A DNA stretch of 64,000 nucleotides. It comes from Cucumis sativus. Taxonomy: Eukaryota > Streptophyta > Magnoliopsida > Cucurbitales > Cucurbitaceae. The stretch spans positions 1,116,001 through 1,180,000 of the forward strand of contig NC_026660.2 of assembly GCF_000004075.3 (NCBI RefSeq). Direction: 5' to 3'. The stretch's first letter is position 1. Each line of letters opens with the position of its first letter. The notes beneath the pieces are model-generated. The model saw only the letters and a program-made list of their open reading frames with translations. It had not been told where the DNA came from and searched no databases. Shown here piece after piece: positions 37,801 to 49,800 of this stretch. The translations under genes were made by a program, and so were the position numbers.

Positions 37801-40564
37801 CAAAAGTATCACATATTTTCAGTTTCAATAGAAACTTTTAAAACTACCTTTTAAGTAGAAATTGATGAGACTAAATTTGGATCATCACTATTTTTTTAAA
37901 TTATCGTTGCATCCCTTCAAGACTTATTTATTTATTTATAGATGAATGCTTTTTTTTTTTTTAGTTTGGTCTAATTTTTATTATTGTTGAGTTAAATGAG
38001 AAGTTTTAAAATAAAAAATTGTTTTAAATGAGAAACTTCTAAAAAAATATTTAAAAATATAGAAAAATATTACTTTAAAATTAGTAAAAAAATGAAGAGC
38101 AAAAAATTTTGGCGGGGCAGGGAAATAATGGACGCGATGTGGAAGCCACGAAAATTCAAATTGATTTATCTGATCGCTACTCTCTACGTCTTCACTTTAA
38201 CCATCCCCTCCGCCACCGCCGTCTACTGGGCTTTCGGCGACCAACTTCTCACCCACTCCAACGCCTTTTCTCTTCTTCCCACCAACGGATGGCGCACCAC
38301 CGCCGTCGTTTTGATGCTTATTCACCAGGTTTTTTCATTTCGTTCCAAATTTCCATTTCATTTTTTCTTTTTCTTCACTTACGCATTTCGTCGAACGCTT
38401 GGTGTGCAGTTCATAACATTTGGGTTTGCTTCTACGCCCTTGTATTTCGTCTGGGAGAAAGTGATTGGAATGCATGAAACAAAGAGCATGTGTCTTAGAG
38501 CGCTTGCCCGATTACCTGTTGTGATACCCATTTGGTTTTTGGCCATTATTTTCCCCTTTTTTGGACCCATTAACTCTGCGGTGGGGGCTCTTCTGGTTAG
38601 CTTCACCGTCTACATCATCCCTTCTTTAGCCCATATGCTCACTTTCAGATCTGCCTCTGCCCGACAGGTAAATTGCCTTTCCCCTTTCATCTTTCTGTTT
38701 CATTGCTTCAATTATATTTTACCTAATACGCGTTTATCCAACTGGCATTGTCGAATTCTCGTCCTGAAGGCTGAAGTTTAATATTATTTGATTGATGCAT
38801 TCAATCTGCCCTCATTTCTTGTCCATATCATTGCTGGGTCATGGTTGATTTTCTTTAAATCTCCATTAATTAGGCAATCTAAGCTGCTAGCTGAATCATT
38901 GAATATTTAATGCAAACTTGGCTCAGATTTCAGAACATTCCTTGCTAAGTCTTCACTCTTGTGCTGTTTTTATCATATGCTTATTTCTTCCATTTGGGTT
39001 AAAAATGTCTGGTTGAATTTTCTGTTTGTTATCCTTTTGAGCTTCAAAGTTTAACCTTCAATTTCTACTTCTCTGTACATTATTATCTTATTTGTTCTTG
39101 GAATGGATGAAAACATTTATATGATATGAATCAGTACCAAAGAGTCAGAATGCTAGACATGTTGAGATATAATAATCTGATCGTACTACCAGGTCCCCAA
39201 TATAGTGTCACCAAAGTACAAATGTTAACAGTGAAAGTTTCGTAAAGAGAGTTGGTCCTTTCATCTCTTATCATTTTGTGGATGTGGTTCCAGCTGTATG
39301 ATTTAAGCTGTAAGTGAGTTTCAATAGACAGCCATTTTAGCCCCACTGTTTGTTATAATGACTAGCATTTGAAATTTCATGAAACATTTCATCATGGGAG
39401 TGGGTATTGTTTCCTTTTCATTCAGTTATCTGCTTTCGTCACAATTCTTCGTGCTTGCTAGCCACATCTTGGACTAAGTTGGGCCATTCAAACACACTCT
39501 TCCTGTTGTATGTTGTACCCTATTTCACAATCCAAATATTGCACCTTTTTCCTTTGTACGGACGAAGGATAGGTCCAATGTGTTGGCTAATTGAGCGAAG
39601 TTTTAGGCTTTTTAGATTACTTTCAAACCAAAGTATCTTGCTTTTGAGGCTACTTTTGCCAACTAGTTTGCAGCTTTTTAATCATAATTACTCTTGTCTT
39701 GTTTGGAATGCTAAACGAAACTGAATACAACTAAGAATGATTAGCCAATTTAGTTTGGATAAGTTCTGTCGTTTTTAAATTGATTTTTGCTTGTATGGAT
39801 CAATTTGGAGTCGATAATTTAATGTAGGTTTGGTTTATGGTTTCGATATTGGTACAATTGTTATATATAATGTTTTATTAAATTAAGGGTACAAGTTTGA
39901 CATCAATTTTTTTGGTCAAGAGTCGACTTCACATGTCTGCACTTACACCCCTACTTCTAGATTAATGCCATAGGATGTGTATAACAAGTATGGAGTTCAA
40001 TGGGATGAGAAATTATCAAATGAAAAGCTGGAGGCTCACACTTTAGTGTTTGTAACATGCATATTAGTGGATTTTGTTAGAAACAATAAATTAATTTATT
40101 CACTCTGCTTGTACATTAGTCCCATTGAACAATTTATTATTTATCCAATGGGACCCTTCTAACATTGATCCTTGATTGCCACCAATCTTGTTGATTGAAA
40201 TTTAGTGATAAATGTAGAGCTATAAAAGTTACTATAATTGTGCAAAAGTTGGAACTGAAGGCCCCTGTATTTAGATGAATGAAGATGATGAGTGGTACAC
40301 ACTATTTTTTTTTGCAAGTATGACATGTTAGGCAAATGTATATTTTGGCTGCAGAATGCTGTTGAGAAACTTCCAATTTTCCTACCTAGTTGGGCAGCCA
40401 TGTATGTGGTGAACAGTTTTATAGTGATCTGGGTCCTGGTCATTGGGTTTGGATTTGGAGGGTGGGCTAGCATGGCCAATTTCATCAAGCAAGTTGACAC
40501 TTTTGGGCTTTTTGCTAAGTGCTACCAGTGTCCACCTCAGGGCCCAGCAATTCCTCATCATTGA
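34883..40564 (+). CDS. AUX1: Auxin influx carrier, AUX1/LAX family (8 exons)
   Basis: Plasma-membrane proton/auxin symporter of the amino acid/auxin permease family, importing indole-3-acetic acid. Exons: 34883-35050, 35268-35453, 35567-35679, 36601-36784, 37166-37263, 38121-38328, 38410-38667 and 40355-40564; total 1425 nt, 474 aa, close to the usual 465-490. An acidic cytosolic N-terminus leads into FWHGGS-type LLWHGGSVYDAWFSCASNQ, then VAQVLLTLPYSFSQLGMLSG, the NHVIQWFEVLDGLLG loop, RTWTYIFGACCATTVFIPSF, VLYFTGATNILYTFGGHAVT, and PIWFLAIIFPFFGPINSAVG. It ends QVDTFGLFAKCYQCPP. About eleven hydrophobic spans are expected. Residues such as KEKENVSFKNH, SLAHMLTFRSASARQNAVEK and LYVFTLTIPSA favour the AUX1/LAX1 branch over LAX2/LAX3. 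The last intron is long (about 1.7 kb). The exon 6 acceptor has a purine-rich rather than pyrimidine-rich approach. Confidence 0.95.
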
Positions 40565-40599
40565 TTTCTCCATCTACCATATGAATATACAATGGATAC

Positions 40600-42000
40600 A
40601 CAGAGAGCATCAAACGTCCCTTCAGATATGGATATTAATCAGTCAAATCTTGTATGATCAGTCTCTTTATATTTCTCAATATGATGTTTGTTTGTTTCAT
40701 TGTTATTTTCATTATTAATTTTTAATGCAAATATGTGACATTGGATAGTCTATTCTTAGATGCATATAAACCATCTTTCTCCCATTTTCCACTCTTTTGT
40801 TATGTACTTCCTCGAGAAACTAAAAACCAGTGCTATTCTCTGACTAATTTTAGAAAGTATTTCAAGGATGTTTCTGTATTAGGGAACATAAATGGAACTG
40901 TCCATTTTGAGCTTTGCATTTTTTGTTTGTCTATTTTACTTAATTGGTTTCAAGATGATGTTTTATCCATTTAGCCAAATTATGCCCATTTTTACCTTAA
41001 GAAAACACATGTATCAGTGACTTTTACTGACCAATCAATTCTTTGTCTATAGTTAGTATCTAATCTTGGTAAAAATAATTGACATGTAATATTTATATGG
41101 TTGCATTTAATCAGCATGTATAAATTTCAATGCACCCATTTTTTAAACATCAACCTTATCATACTAATTTGGTCTTCAACTTTGCCTTTAGTTTGTTTTG
41201 GTCAGTTTGTTTTTGAAATAGTTATTTTTGACTGTGTATTTACAATTTTGGTTTATTTTGTTCCTGTATTATTTTTAAATTTAATTCATTTTAGTCCCTA
41301 AACTTTTAAAATTGGACTATTTTAGTACCTGCTCAAATTAAATACAAATAAAAATGAAATATCAAAATAATCTACTTTTTAAGAGTATAAGAACTAAAAA
41401 AGATTAACTTAACCAATAGGATTTTTTAAAATATCATAGTCATCCTTGGTCTAGATTTTTTAAAAAAACTAATTTGTACCTAAAAAAGTTATGTCTAACA
41501 TTTTTTGTATGGCGGGAAATAATGTAGCTAAATTGGTATGTTAACCATGCTATAAAATATTTTTTATTGTCTTGTTATAATACTTTGTAGCAAACATTTT
41601 TTATTGTCTTATTATAATACTCTGTACTTCAAACACAAACAATTGTAACCTAAATTAAAATAGTTCGTGCTCAAATCATATTAGTTATGGCCAAATAATA
41701 GTTATATTAACTAAGTTAGACCTCCAAACATAGATTGAAAAGTTAAAAGATGAAAATTAATAGACGTAAACTGATTGATTAATTATTTTTTAAAGAAATC
41801 ATCCATTAATGATACAGTACCTATTAGTATTAACATCAAAATTGAAATGCGGATTATATCAAAATTTAAATTTTATAGATGTATCAATCAATTAAGAGAA
41901 AGCCTTGATTCAATCTCTTGAGAAATGTTAATTAAAAATGTAAAAAAAAGAAAGAAAGAGAAGAAGAAGCGAAAAAAGAAACGGTTGAACAAAATGAGTC
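40600..42000. other. Intergenic DNA 3' of AUX1/LAX gene
   Basis: Contains the 3' untranslated region of the auxin carrier at its left end. No supported gene. A repeat-like segment at 41160-41345 is listed separately. Confidence 0.5.
41160..41345. repeat. Interspersed repeat with 'TTTTAGTCCCTAAACTTTTA' end
   Basis: The stretch from TTGGTCTTCAACTTTGCC to TAGTCCCTAAACTTTTAAAA followed by GGACTATTTTAGTACCTGC has the style of a common plant repeat in which 'TTTTAGTCCCTAAACTTT' phrases recur. At least three diverged phrases of this kind occur within the segment. Class not assigned. Confidence 0.4.
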
Positions 42001-42960
42001 GTTCTCCCTTGGCGCGTAATTCGCCAGCGGTTCATGTTCCCCAAATTTAATGGGTGAAATGAACCGGGGAAAATTCGGTTCGGTTTTCGCATTATTGACC
42101 GACCGACTCAAATCTAGTTTGTTTCAGCACAGACCCAGAGGGTCTATTCGTATTCATTTTCCTCCGCAGCACTGGACTTTCTTCGACTCGTCACACTCTG
42201 ACACCGCGACGTCCACATCGGAGAAGCTGAGTGCTTCTGCCTCTCATTTGCTAACATCGGCACTAACTGCGTCGACTTCGGAAAAGTGACTCTCGTCGGA
42301 CTCTCCCCGTTGAAAAGCTTTCTGGTTCAACCATCGGTCCCCATTGTTGTTTTGTTTGCTGATATTTCAATTTTCAGGTAATTTCATTCTATTACAGAGG
42401 TATTTAAATGGACTTATTTTATTGACCCAATAATGAATTTTGTTGTTCTTGTGGTGGGGAAATCTTTGTTGGCTTTAAATTGAGTTTTTTGTTGTTAGGC
42501 CGTAGATTGTTTGTTATAGGGAAGGAAAATCAAGAATTTGGTACAAATGTTTATTTGTTTATGTCTATAATTATACTTGAGGAAGTCAGCCGCAATTTGA
42601 AAAAAAAAGAGAGTAAAATATGGGAGGAGAGAGACAGGGGAAAGGATAGAACGTTTTTTTTTCTTCTTTTTTGTGCGGATGACCGTCATTTTGGATGGTT
42701 AATGCCGTTTTCCGTAATGAGAGCTCAGAGTGAGTGTTGGAGTGAGAAGTAGTGCGAGCACCAGGGAGGAAGAACCCTAGTCTATGAGAGCATTGTTGCA
42801 TTAGATTAGTTGAAAAACGAGCTGCAGCGCAATGGAGGGATGGGGATGGAAGAAGGAAGAGTTCTAACTTGTAGGAGCACTATTGTACAAACAACTCAAG
42901 AACGAAAACTTATAAAAAACAGTATGAGTTTTCACTGCCCTTCTTCTATTTGTTGAACAT

Positions 42961-43284
42961 GAGGTTTCATCTAAGAAATAATTGGCAATGAGAGGAGTAG
43001 CTTATTTATTTCATAAGGAGTTGAGGTCTCTTGAATTTTCTAATGTAGGATTCTCAATGTGCCTCCAAGATGGTTGTTCTTTTGGGTTCACTATTTTTTA
43101 TTGGAACACAATTTCTTTTTATTAGACCAAATACTTGTTTGGGCTTTATGAACTCTAATACTATGATAACATGGGGTTTCAGCTTTAACCTAATTGGCAA
43201 TAAGAAGAAGAGTAGCTCAACTATCTTATAAGGAGTGTGAAGAAGCCCCTTGAATTTTCCACGTGGGATCCTCAGCATCTCCTT
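42961..43284 (-). mobile_element. TRIM-like miniature LTR element, copy 1
   Basis: Two direct repeats of about 110 bp (42961-43070 and 43173-43284) share in order GGTTTCA, AATTGGCAAT, AAGAGTAGC-like, CTTATAAGGAGT-like, CTTGAATTTTC and a GGATCCTCA-like motif. Between them, the reverse complement of 43151-43163 reads TAGTATTAGAGTT, a degraded match to the initiator-Met tRNA primer-binding site style TGGTATCAGAGC, adjacent to the right-hand repeat. Two short terminal repeats plus such a site and no coding is the TRIM arrangement, reading on the minus strand. It lies in the leader region of the WIYLD gene. Confidence 0.55.
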
Positions 43285-43590
43285 CCTTTCTCAATCTGAT
43301 AAAAAGTCACTCCCCTTTTCTCTTCATATTGATACTGACGTATTCCCATTCTGCTTCTCAAGGTATGTTTATTCTCCAAGCTTGTGATTTTCAGGTTTCT
43401 TTTGAACACATTTTCCTTTTATTCTTTCTCTTCTCTATGTTTATTGGGTGAATTTAGTGTTGCAGATGGAGTAATGTGATTCTTAGTAACCTAACTGCTT
43501 CTGTTTCTTGGGTTTTCAGTCAAATGAGAAAGCCTTTTTTTTGAGTTGCAGCTTCTTTGACGATAATTTGTTGGGTTCTAAGGTCCAGAA

Positions 43591-45604
43591 ATGGCTCCTA
43601 GACTGCGAAGGAAAAAGGCATTTTCTTTTATTTATTTGACCTTTTTGTTGATTCCTTCTTCTCTCTAAAAGAGCTTTCTGCAAATTGCTCTCTTGTAGAT
43701 GGTAATAGTATATATATTTTAATTTTCTTCTGACTGGCTCTCTTCAATTTAAATTTTAGAGGCCTAACTTACGAATTGATGCTGCGCTCGATGCTATGAA
43801 GCAGTTTGGATTTCCTCCAAAGTTGGTGCGTGACACGGTCAAGGAGCTCCTCGATGTAGGTTTTTCAGATTTTCTCTGTTATTGTTATTGTTTTGTTTGT
43901 GTATGTGCTTCTTCTGTGGCTGTTAGTGGGTATGTTTTTCAAGTCATTAAACAAGAAAGAATGATTATTACTTTATCCTTTTTTTATATTCAGTTTGGTT
44001 TTGTCATTATTTATGGGTGTTGCCTGAATTTTTTTTTGTTTCATTACTTCAATTTGATTTTCATGCAATCACTGCGACATATGCATCACGTGAAGAATTT
44101 TCTTTAGGTATATGGAGGAGACGACGGGTGGGTATTCATTGAAGAAGGCTCTTATGCTCTCTTGATCGATAGCCTTCTCGAGAAGCAGAATGAGGGTGCA
44201 ATCGAAGTGGTTAGTTATTCCCCAAGCTTGTGATTTTCAGGCTACTTTTATTGCATTTGGTTCTTGACATGCACACGTTCTTTACCTTTCCATACAGTTT
44301 ATGGGTGATTAACGATCCCATCAGAGAACCATTGATGTTTGTTGTGTTGGGTATAAGAAACTGCTTGTTCTGTAGTTTTTAGTAAACTATTAGTATTAGG
44401 CATCCTTCTTAGATGGAAAGGTACTCACCGGACTGTGTTTTTATATAAATAAGAATCGAAATATTTAGCTCCAAAGAAACTCGAATTCAAAATTTCAAAG
44501 GAGCTGTTTAGCCCATGGAGTTGGACTTGGGGAGTGAAGTTCAGCCTCAACTTCAGAAGTTTGTGGCTCCATAATTCACAGCCATCAGCCTTTTGCTTTA
44601 TTGACTTCTTATACAGTGGGCACACGACTTCCCAACTCCCCAGAGTGCACAACTCCACTCCTTTTGCTAGTTCTTGTCAAATTGTTGGCAGTTAGCGCGA
44701 CATTTGCTCATGCATATAGTTTTTATTATTCTTTTACTTGGGAGTACTTTAAGCTGAGCTTCTAATCACATAATATTTCTACGGTTCGTGCCAGCTGGGA
44801 ATTGTGTTTGTAGTTCAATTGGCCACTTTAAATTCAAAATGTTAATGAAAATGACTGTCGTTATGTTGAACTGTTTAGAGAATTGGTTTTTCTCCCGTGA
44901 GCCCGTTGATCCTATTTTTCAAGTCATGAGTGATCTTTTTAAACTTCACCCCTCTGGTAGCAGCATGATTGACTTGACTAATTATCAGAATAATGCACAC
45001 CTTGTATTTTTTTCCAATGTTTTATTTCTTCAGTTTTTTCACGTTTGAATGCCCATTTTCTGAAGGTTCATGATAATGAAAGAGTAGATCATCAGTACAC
45101 CTCAGTAGCTGGCTGTTCATTGAGTGCTACCGATGTAACTCCCTCAAATGAAGCTATAATGACCACAGCCGCATTGCCTGCAAATGATTTAGGTAACTAG
45201 TTTTCCATACCTTACCAAAGATTACCATCGTTCTATAACTACAAAATTCCTTCACATGTAATTTAGCGAGTTTAGTTGTAAACTTGACGATTGGTGCTGC
45301 CTTAAACTTGTAACCTTACTGTGTTTCAGATACATTATTTCCAGGAGATGAAAGTTATTGGAACAATAAAGGTTCTGTTGACGATGATCATTTTAGGAGT
45401 ACTTTTAATCAGTCTTTACCTGCATATACCCCCAAAATACGAAGGCGAAAAGCTTATCATGGCTGGGTCGGTAAGGACGACAAGGAGGAGGATCTCGTGT
45501 ACTTAACCCCAGATCATTTGCCTGAAGAGCTTGCCAAGTTACTCATAGCTGGTGCACTGAAAAAAAGAAAGAAGCGTTGGGATGTGGAACCTGCAGAAGC
45601 ATGA
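43591..45604 (+). CDS. Small WIYLD-domain protein, no SET domain (5 exons)
   Basis: Exons: 43591-43617, 43760-43855, 44108-44209, 45066-45192 and 45330-45604; total 627 nt, 208 aa. The first intron appears to be GC-AG (donor GCATTT at 43618); the others are GT-AG. The N-terminal basic MAPRLRRKK is followed by a WIYLD domain (about residues 10-75): RIDAALDAMKQFGFPPKLVR, TVKELLDVYGGDDGWVFIEE and SYALLIDSLLEKQ. WIYLD domains are otherwise best known at the N-terminus of SUVR-type histone methyltransferases, where one is reported to bind ubiquitin. Here no SET or pre-SET region follows. The remainder is acidic or Ser/Thr-rich, then basic: IRRRKAYHGWVGKDDKEEDL, LTPDHLPEELAKLLIAGALK and a KKRKKRWD tail that could be a nuclear signal. 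Function unknown; a chromatin role is inference. Confidence 0.85.
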
Positions 45605-46853
45605 GTCTCTTTTTTATTTGGGTGGTTGGATGTTGATTACTGGAGGGGAGTAGATAGGTGAAAGTGTAAATGGTAGTTTCACCCTCTTTTGTCTGTTAGG
45701 GTAACGTTTGAAGTAGCTTCCAAGCCTTTTTTGTTGAATTGCCCACAAAAGAAGTGTTTTGTTATTGGTGGTGATGGATTATTATGAGCATGATGTTAAA
45801 TGTAGCTCACTCTTATCTCAATTTGAAAAGTGTCAACAATTTCCATCCATTTGATCTCGTGTGAGAAGGTAAAATTATAGACCATACGTGATTTACCATA
45901 GGTGATCTATTTTTTCGACAAAGTATTACTTTATTTATTTTTCATAATTACATTTGCAAATATAACAATTAAATTCGAAGTTAATATTTTTTAAAATGTA
46001 AATATAATGTATTAATGACGGACTTCTAGAAAAAATGTAAATATATAATAACACTTTTAGAAATCTATCATTCATATTTCAAATATTTGCAATTATTTTT
46101 AAAATATTGTTATACACTCTACTATTATAGTCAAATTGTTACAAAAAGAAAAGTATGAATTTTTTATATATCCAAATCTTGTTTATAGAAGGGTTGCCCA
46201 CCCGAAACATATAATAAATTTGAGGTTCATTTAGTTCGGGACAAAAAGAATAGAATTTAATTTTTATAAAACTCTTATTTACAAACGTTTTACAAAACTA
46301 CACAAGAAAAACTAAGTTTGAAATTAAATATAATAACTATTGTATTTGAACTGAGGGTGATTTCAAGGGAAATTGCATGAAACTAATTTTCGTTTGGATG
46401 AATACAACAATCTTTCCATATTCCCAAAATTGCCCCCCAAAATAAATACAAAATTAGAAAATAGGCCACAAGATTTTTTTGTGAAAAGGTCTCACAGTCT
46501 TTAATCCACTCAATAATAACACACACGTGCGAAGGGATAATTCGTAGTTCAGATTCCCTATATTTCAAATTTCATCTATTCCTTAATTCCTCCGTATAAT
46601 CCATTTTCATATTCAATCCCCAGCAAATATGTAATTAACTATAAGGCACCTCCATTTCCACCATTTTACGACTTTGCCCCCCCCTCCCCACCTTTTTTTT
46701 TTTTTCTTTTTTCTTTTTTCTAATTTTCGTTTTCGTTTTTCCGGATAATTCATTTTGGTTCTACAATCCATCTCCTCGATAGCTTCAATTCATATCAATG
46801 GATTTCTTTAATCTACTGACTTAATTTCAGCAATTTCGCATCTACTTTCTTCA
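45605..46853. other. Intergenic DNA between WIYLD gene and EGY2
   Basis: The left end is the 3' untranslated region of the WIYLD gene. The middle is AT-rich with MITE-like arms (about 45950-46140). A C-rich/T-rich tract at 46678-46722 precedes the EGY2 leader. No other gene. Confidence 0.5.
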
Positions 46854-49800
46854 ATGGATTTACCTGCAGCTTTTCGCGGGAATTCTTTTCCCTTGTCTCA
46901 GTGCAGCTCTTGCTGTTACATGCGTTTCAATCCCTGTTTTGCTCCGTTTACTAACTTTAGGGACCAACAACGGATTCGTCATAGCAGCCTCAAGCTCTGT
47001 CAAGTTTCCAGGTAGTTTTCTTAGTTTCTAATTTGAGGTTTGTAATGTAGGGATGTAAGTGTATTGAATTCGGTTTGCTTTGTGTTCTTATGTTACTGGT
47101 AGCCGTGGGAAGCGAGGGATTGCTTGTAAAGTTACTGAAACACAGACTGAACCAGATGGGAATAATGATAAGGTATTCGTTGATGGTTTCAATAAATTTG
47201 ATAATATCATTGCTTTAACACATCCCTCACTTGTAGGTTTGAGATTTTGATAGTAGGTCTAACTAGTGGAAATCAATAGTAATCGGGGAGAAAATGTCAT
47301 TACAGGCTTTTGAGCATAGGATTGATGCATGTTAAATCTCTAATCAACTCAAAAGCTTAGGACAATCATTGCTTTAATACAAAGGAGTGTGTATTTTCGT
47401 TGTCTAGTGGCATAATTAGATTAATATTTCATGTCATTCTTGTGAATGGTTAGACGGGTTAAAGAAACTATACCTCAATTTGTAGGAAGAAGATGACTCC
47501 AAAGGTGGGGATCAGCCATCTTTCTCTGATTCCGCCGCAGAAGATAAATTTCAGCTTGACTCTCAGGCTGTCGATGAAGTCAATATTGTAGAAAATAAGG
47601 ACCAAGGTGACATCCAGGTATGTATTTCTAGCTGCTTGCAAACCTTATACATAAAGAAACTAGCTTGAAAATCAGTTTGTCGTTAGAAAGTGCTCTTGAG
47701 TCTTGAGTAGCTACAGCCGACTGAAATAGACGTTCATGCTTTTACCTGGTGATGAGTTATAAATGATGTTTGTGTAAAGAAAGTCAAAATTTGGCTTTTT
47801 CCAACAGAAGCCAGCAAAGCTATTCCATGGTGCACCTGAGTGTATACGGAGTCCTATATACAGTAGAATTACCAACACTGGAAGTGCATATAATTCACTT
47901 GTCGTAATTAATATAACATAGAAGGTTTTATCCTGGTCTCTCTATCAGAAGCCGGCATATGAACACTTCATTTTGAAGACCAAATCTTCTTTTGGGTGCC
48001 ATTTTTGCTCCAACATTCTTCATTTCTCATTTGATTTTTTCTTTTAAAAAGTCAGCCCTGTAGAGAAGGGGTGGTTACAAAATTAGTTTGTGACCTCAGT
48101 GTATTTGAAGTGTTTTTAAACTTTGAAACAGGATATTGATAATGTAGAAGTTGCTAGTGGATCTCCACTTCCAGGACTAAAGGTACTTATAGTTTATTGC
48201 TGTATTTTTCTTGTAACAGAGTAAAAGGAAAATTTTCGTGCTACCTCATCTGTTATTTATTTGATAACATTTCAAGCAGCCACAACAACTGGATGAATCA
48301 TTCAGAATTCCACGAGAAACAGTTGAAATTCTTAAGAACCAAGTGTTTGGATTCGATACTTTCTTTGTGACAAGTCAGGATCCATACGAGGTGATTTGAT
48401 TCTATATCATCACTCTTTTTATTCATGCCTCGCAGGTTTCTACTTTTCTTTGAAGTTTTATAATTAATATGAAAGTGGGGGTTGTGCTGGAATGGAGCTA
48501 GTTAGACGAACTTTGATGAATAGTGTTTATTAACTACCATTAGAATTGTTAATTAGTCCAGGTATATATTCCTATCTTTGTAATTATACAATCATCACAT
48601 GTTAACCACCAACATAATTTTAGTACCAGTTTACTTACTCTCTTCTATTTATTATATACATCGTTTTTTTTTACAAGAAACGAACTTAAATTATATTCAA
48701 TACATCAGTTTTTATCTTACTCTAGTTCTAGATATTTTTTTAATTCTTATCTTTTCCATTAGTTAATTTTATCCGAAAAAGAAGGAAACTTTAAGTTAAA
48801 AAGTAATTGTTTGCTTATGTCAGATGTTTTTATTAAAACCTTGTAATTTTTCATTGATATAATACTATAATCTTTAAACATTTGAAAATTTCGTACACGG
48901 TTGAAACCTCAAATAGAACTTGTAACCAATATCTTGTATTGAATATAATATGTGAATAACTAAAAGAAGAGATGTAGATGTATATCAAAATCAATTATCA
49001 TATAAACATGAGGTTCGATCTCAAAGCCAATTAACAAGAGGAGTAACCAAATATTTTATAAAGACTGTGTGGTCTCTCCATCTTTCCAATGTGGTATCTT
49101 CAACATGCCTCCTTAAGATAGTGTTGTTTCGGGTACACCATATTTGGGTCAATTTTTAATGTCTTGAACTAAATACCAATTTAGGATTTGATGAACTTTG
49201 ATACCATATAAGATAAACATATGATTCTATCTCAAAACCAATTGACAACAAGAGATGTAACATATATATCCTATAAAAATTGGGATATCTCTCTATTTTT
49301 TCATTGTGAGGTCCTCACCAACGTATAAAAGTACTTAAGACAGAGCGGACAAAATGACTCAGATGTCCAGATATGATTATCCTAGCCTTTTACCGTATAA
49401 ACCTTGTGATTCTTTTTTCTTTTCTATTTTTGCTACTTCTACTAGGGTGGAGTTTTGTTTAAAGGAAATTTGCGAGGAGAGGCTGCCAAGAGCTATGAAA
49501 AGATAACAAGGAGAATGCAGGTATCTCTATGTCTGCATTTGGTATTATTTACTGATTTTTAAATGTTCCTAAGTAATTAATTGCTTACTTGATATTTCGG
49601 TAACTATACAGGATACATTTGGGGATGTATATAAGCTTTTTCTTTTAATTAATCCAGAGGATGATAAACCTGTGGCTGTTGTTGTTCCACGAAAGACCTT
49701 GCAACCAGAGACGACAGGTGAATGTTTGGTTTGTGGTTGATGTATTTTACCCTTGTGGGAGTTGAAAGGTCGAAAGAATAATGACATTCACATTAAGGTT

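Noticed and set aside
42050-42289. 79-codon frame at the start of the WIYLD transcription unit
   Set aside because: It lies in the probable 5' leader, ends before a likely leader-intron donor, and resembles no known protein. An upstream ORF is possible but not supported.
44788-45048. 86-codon frame inside intron 3 of the WIYLD gene as a possible extra exon
   Set aside because: The exons at 44108-44209 and 45066-45192 join in phase without it, and it shows no family resemblance; it was left as intron.
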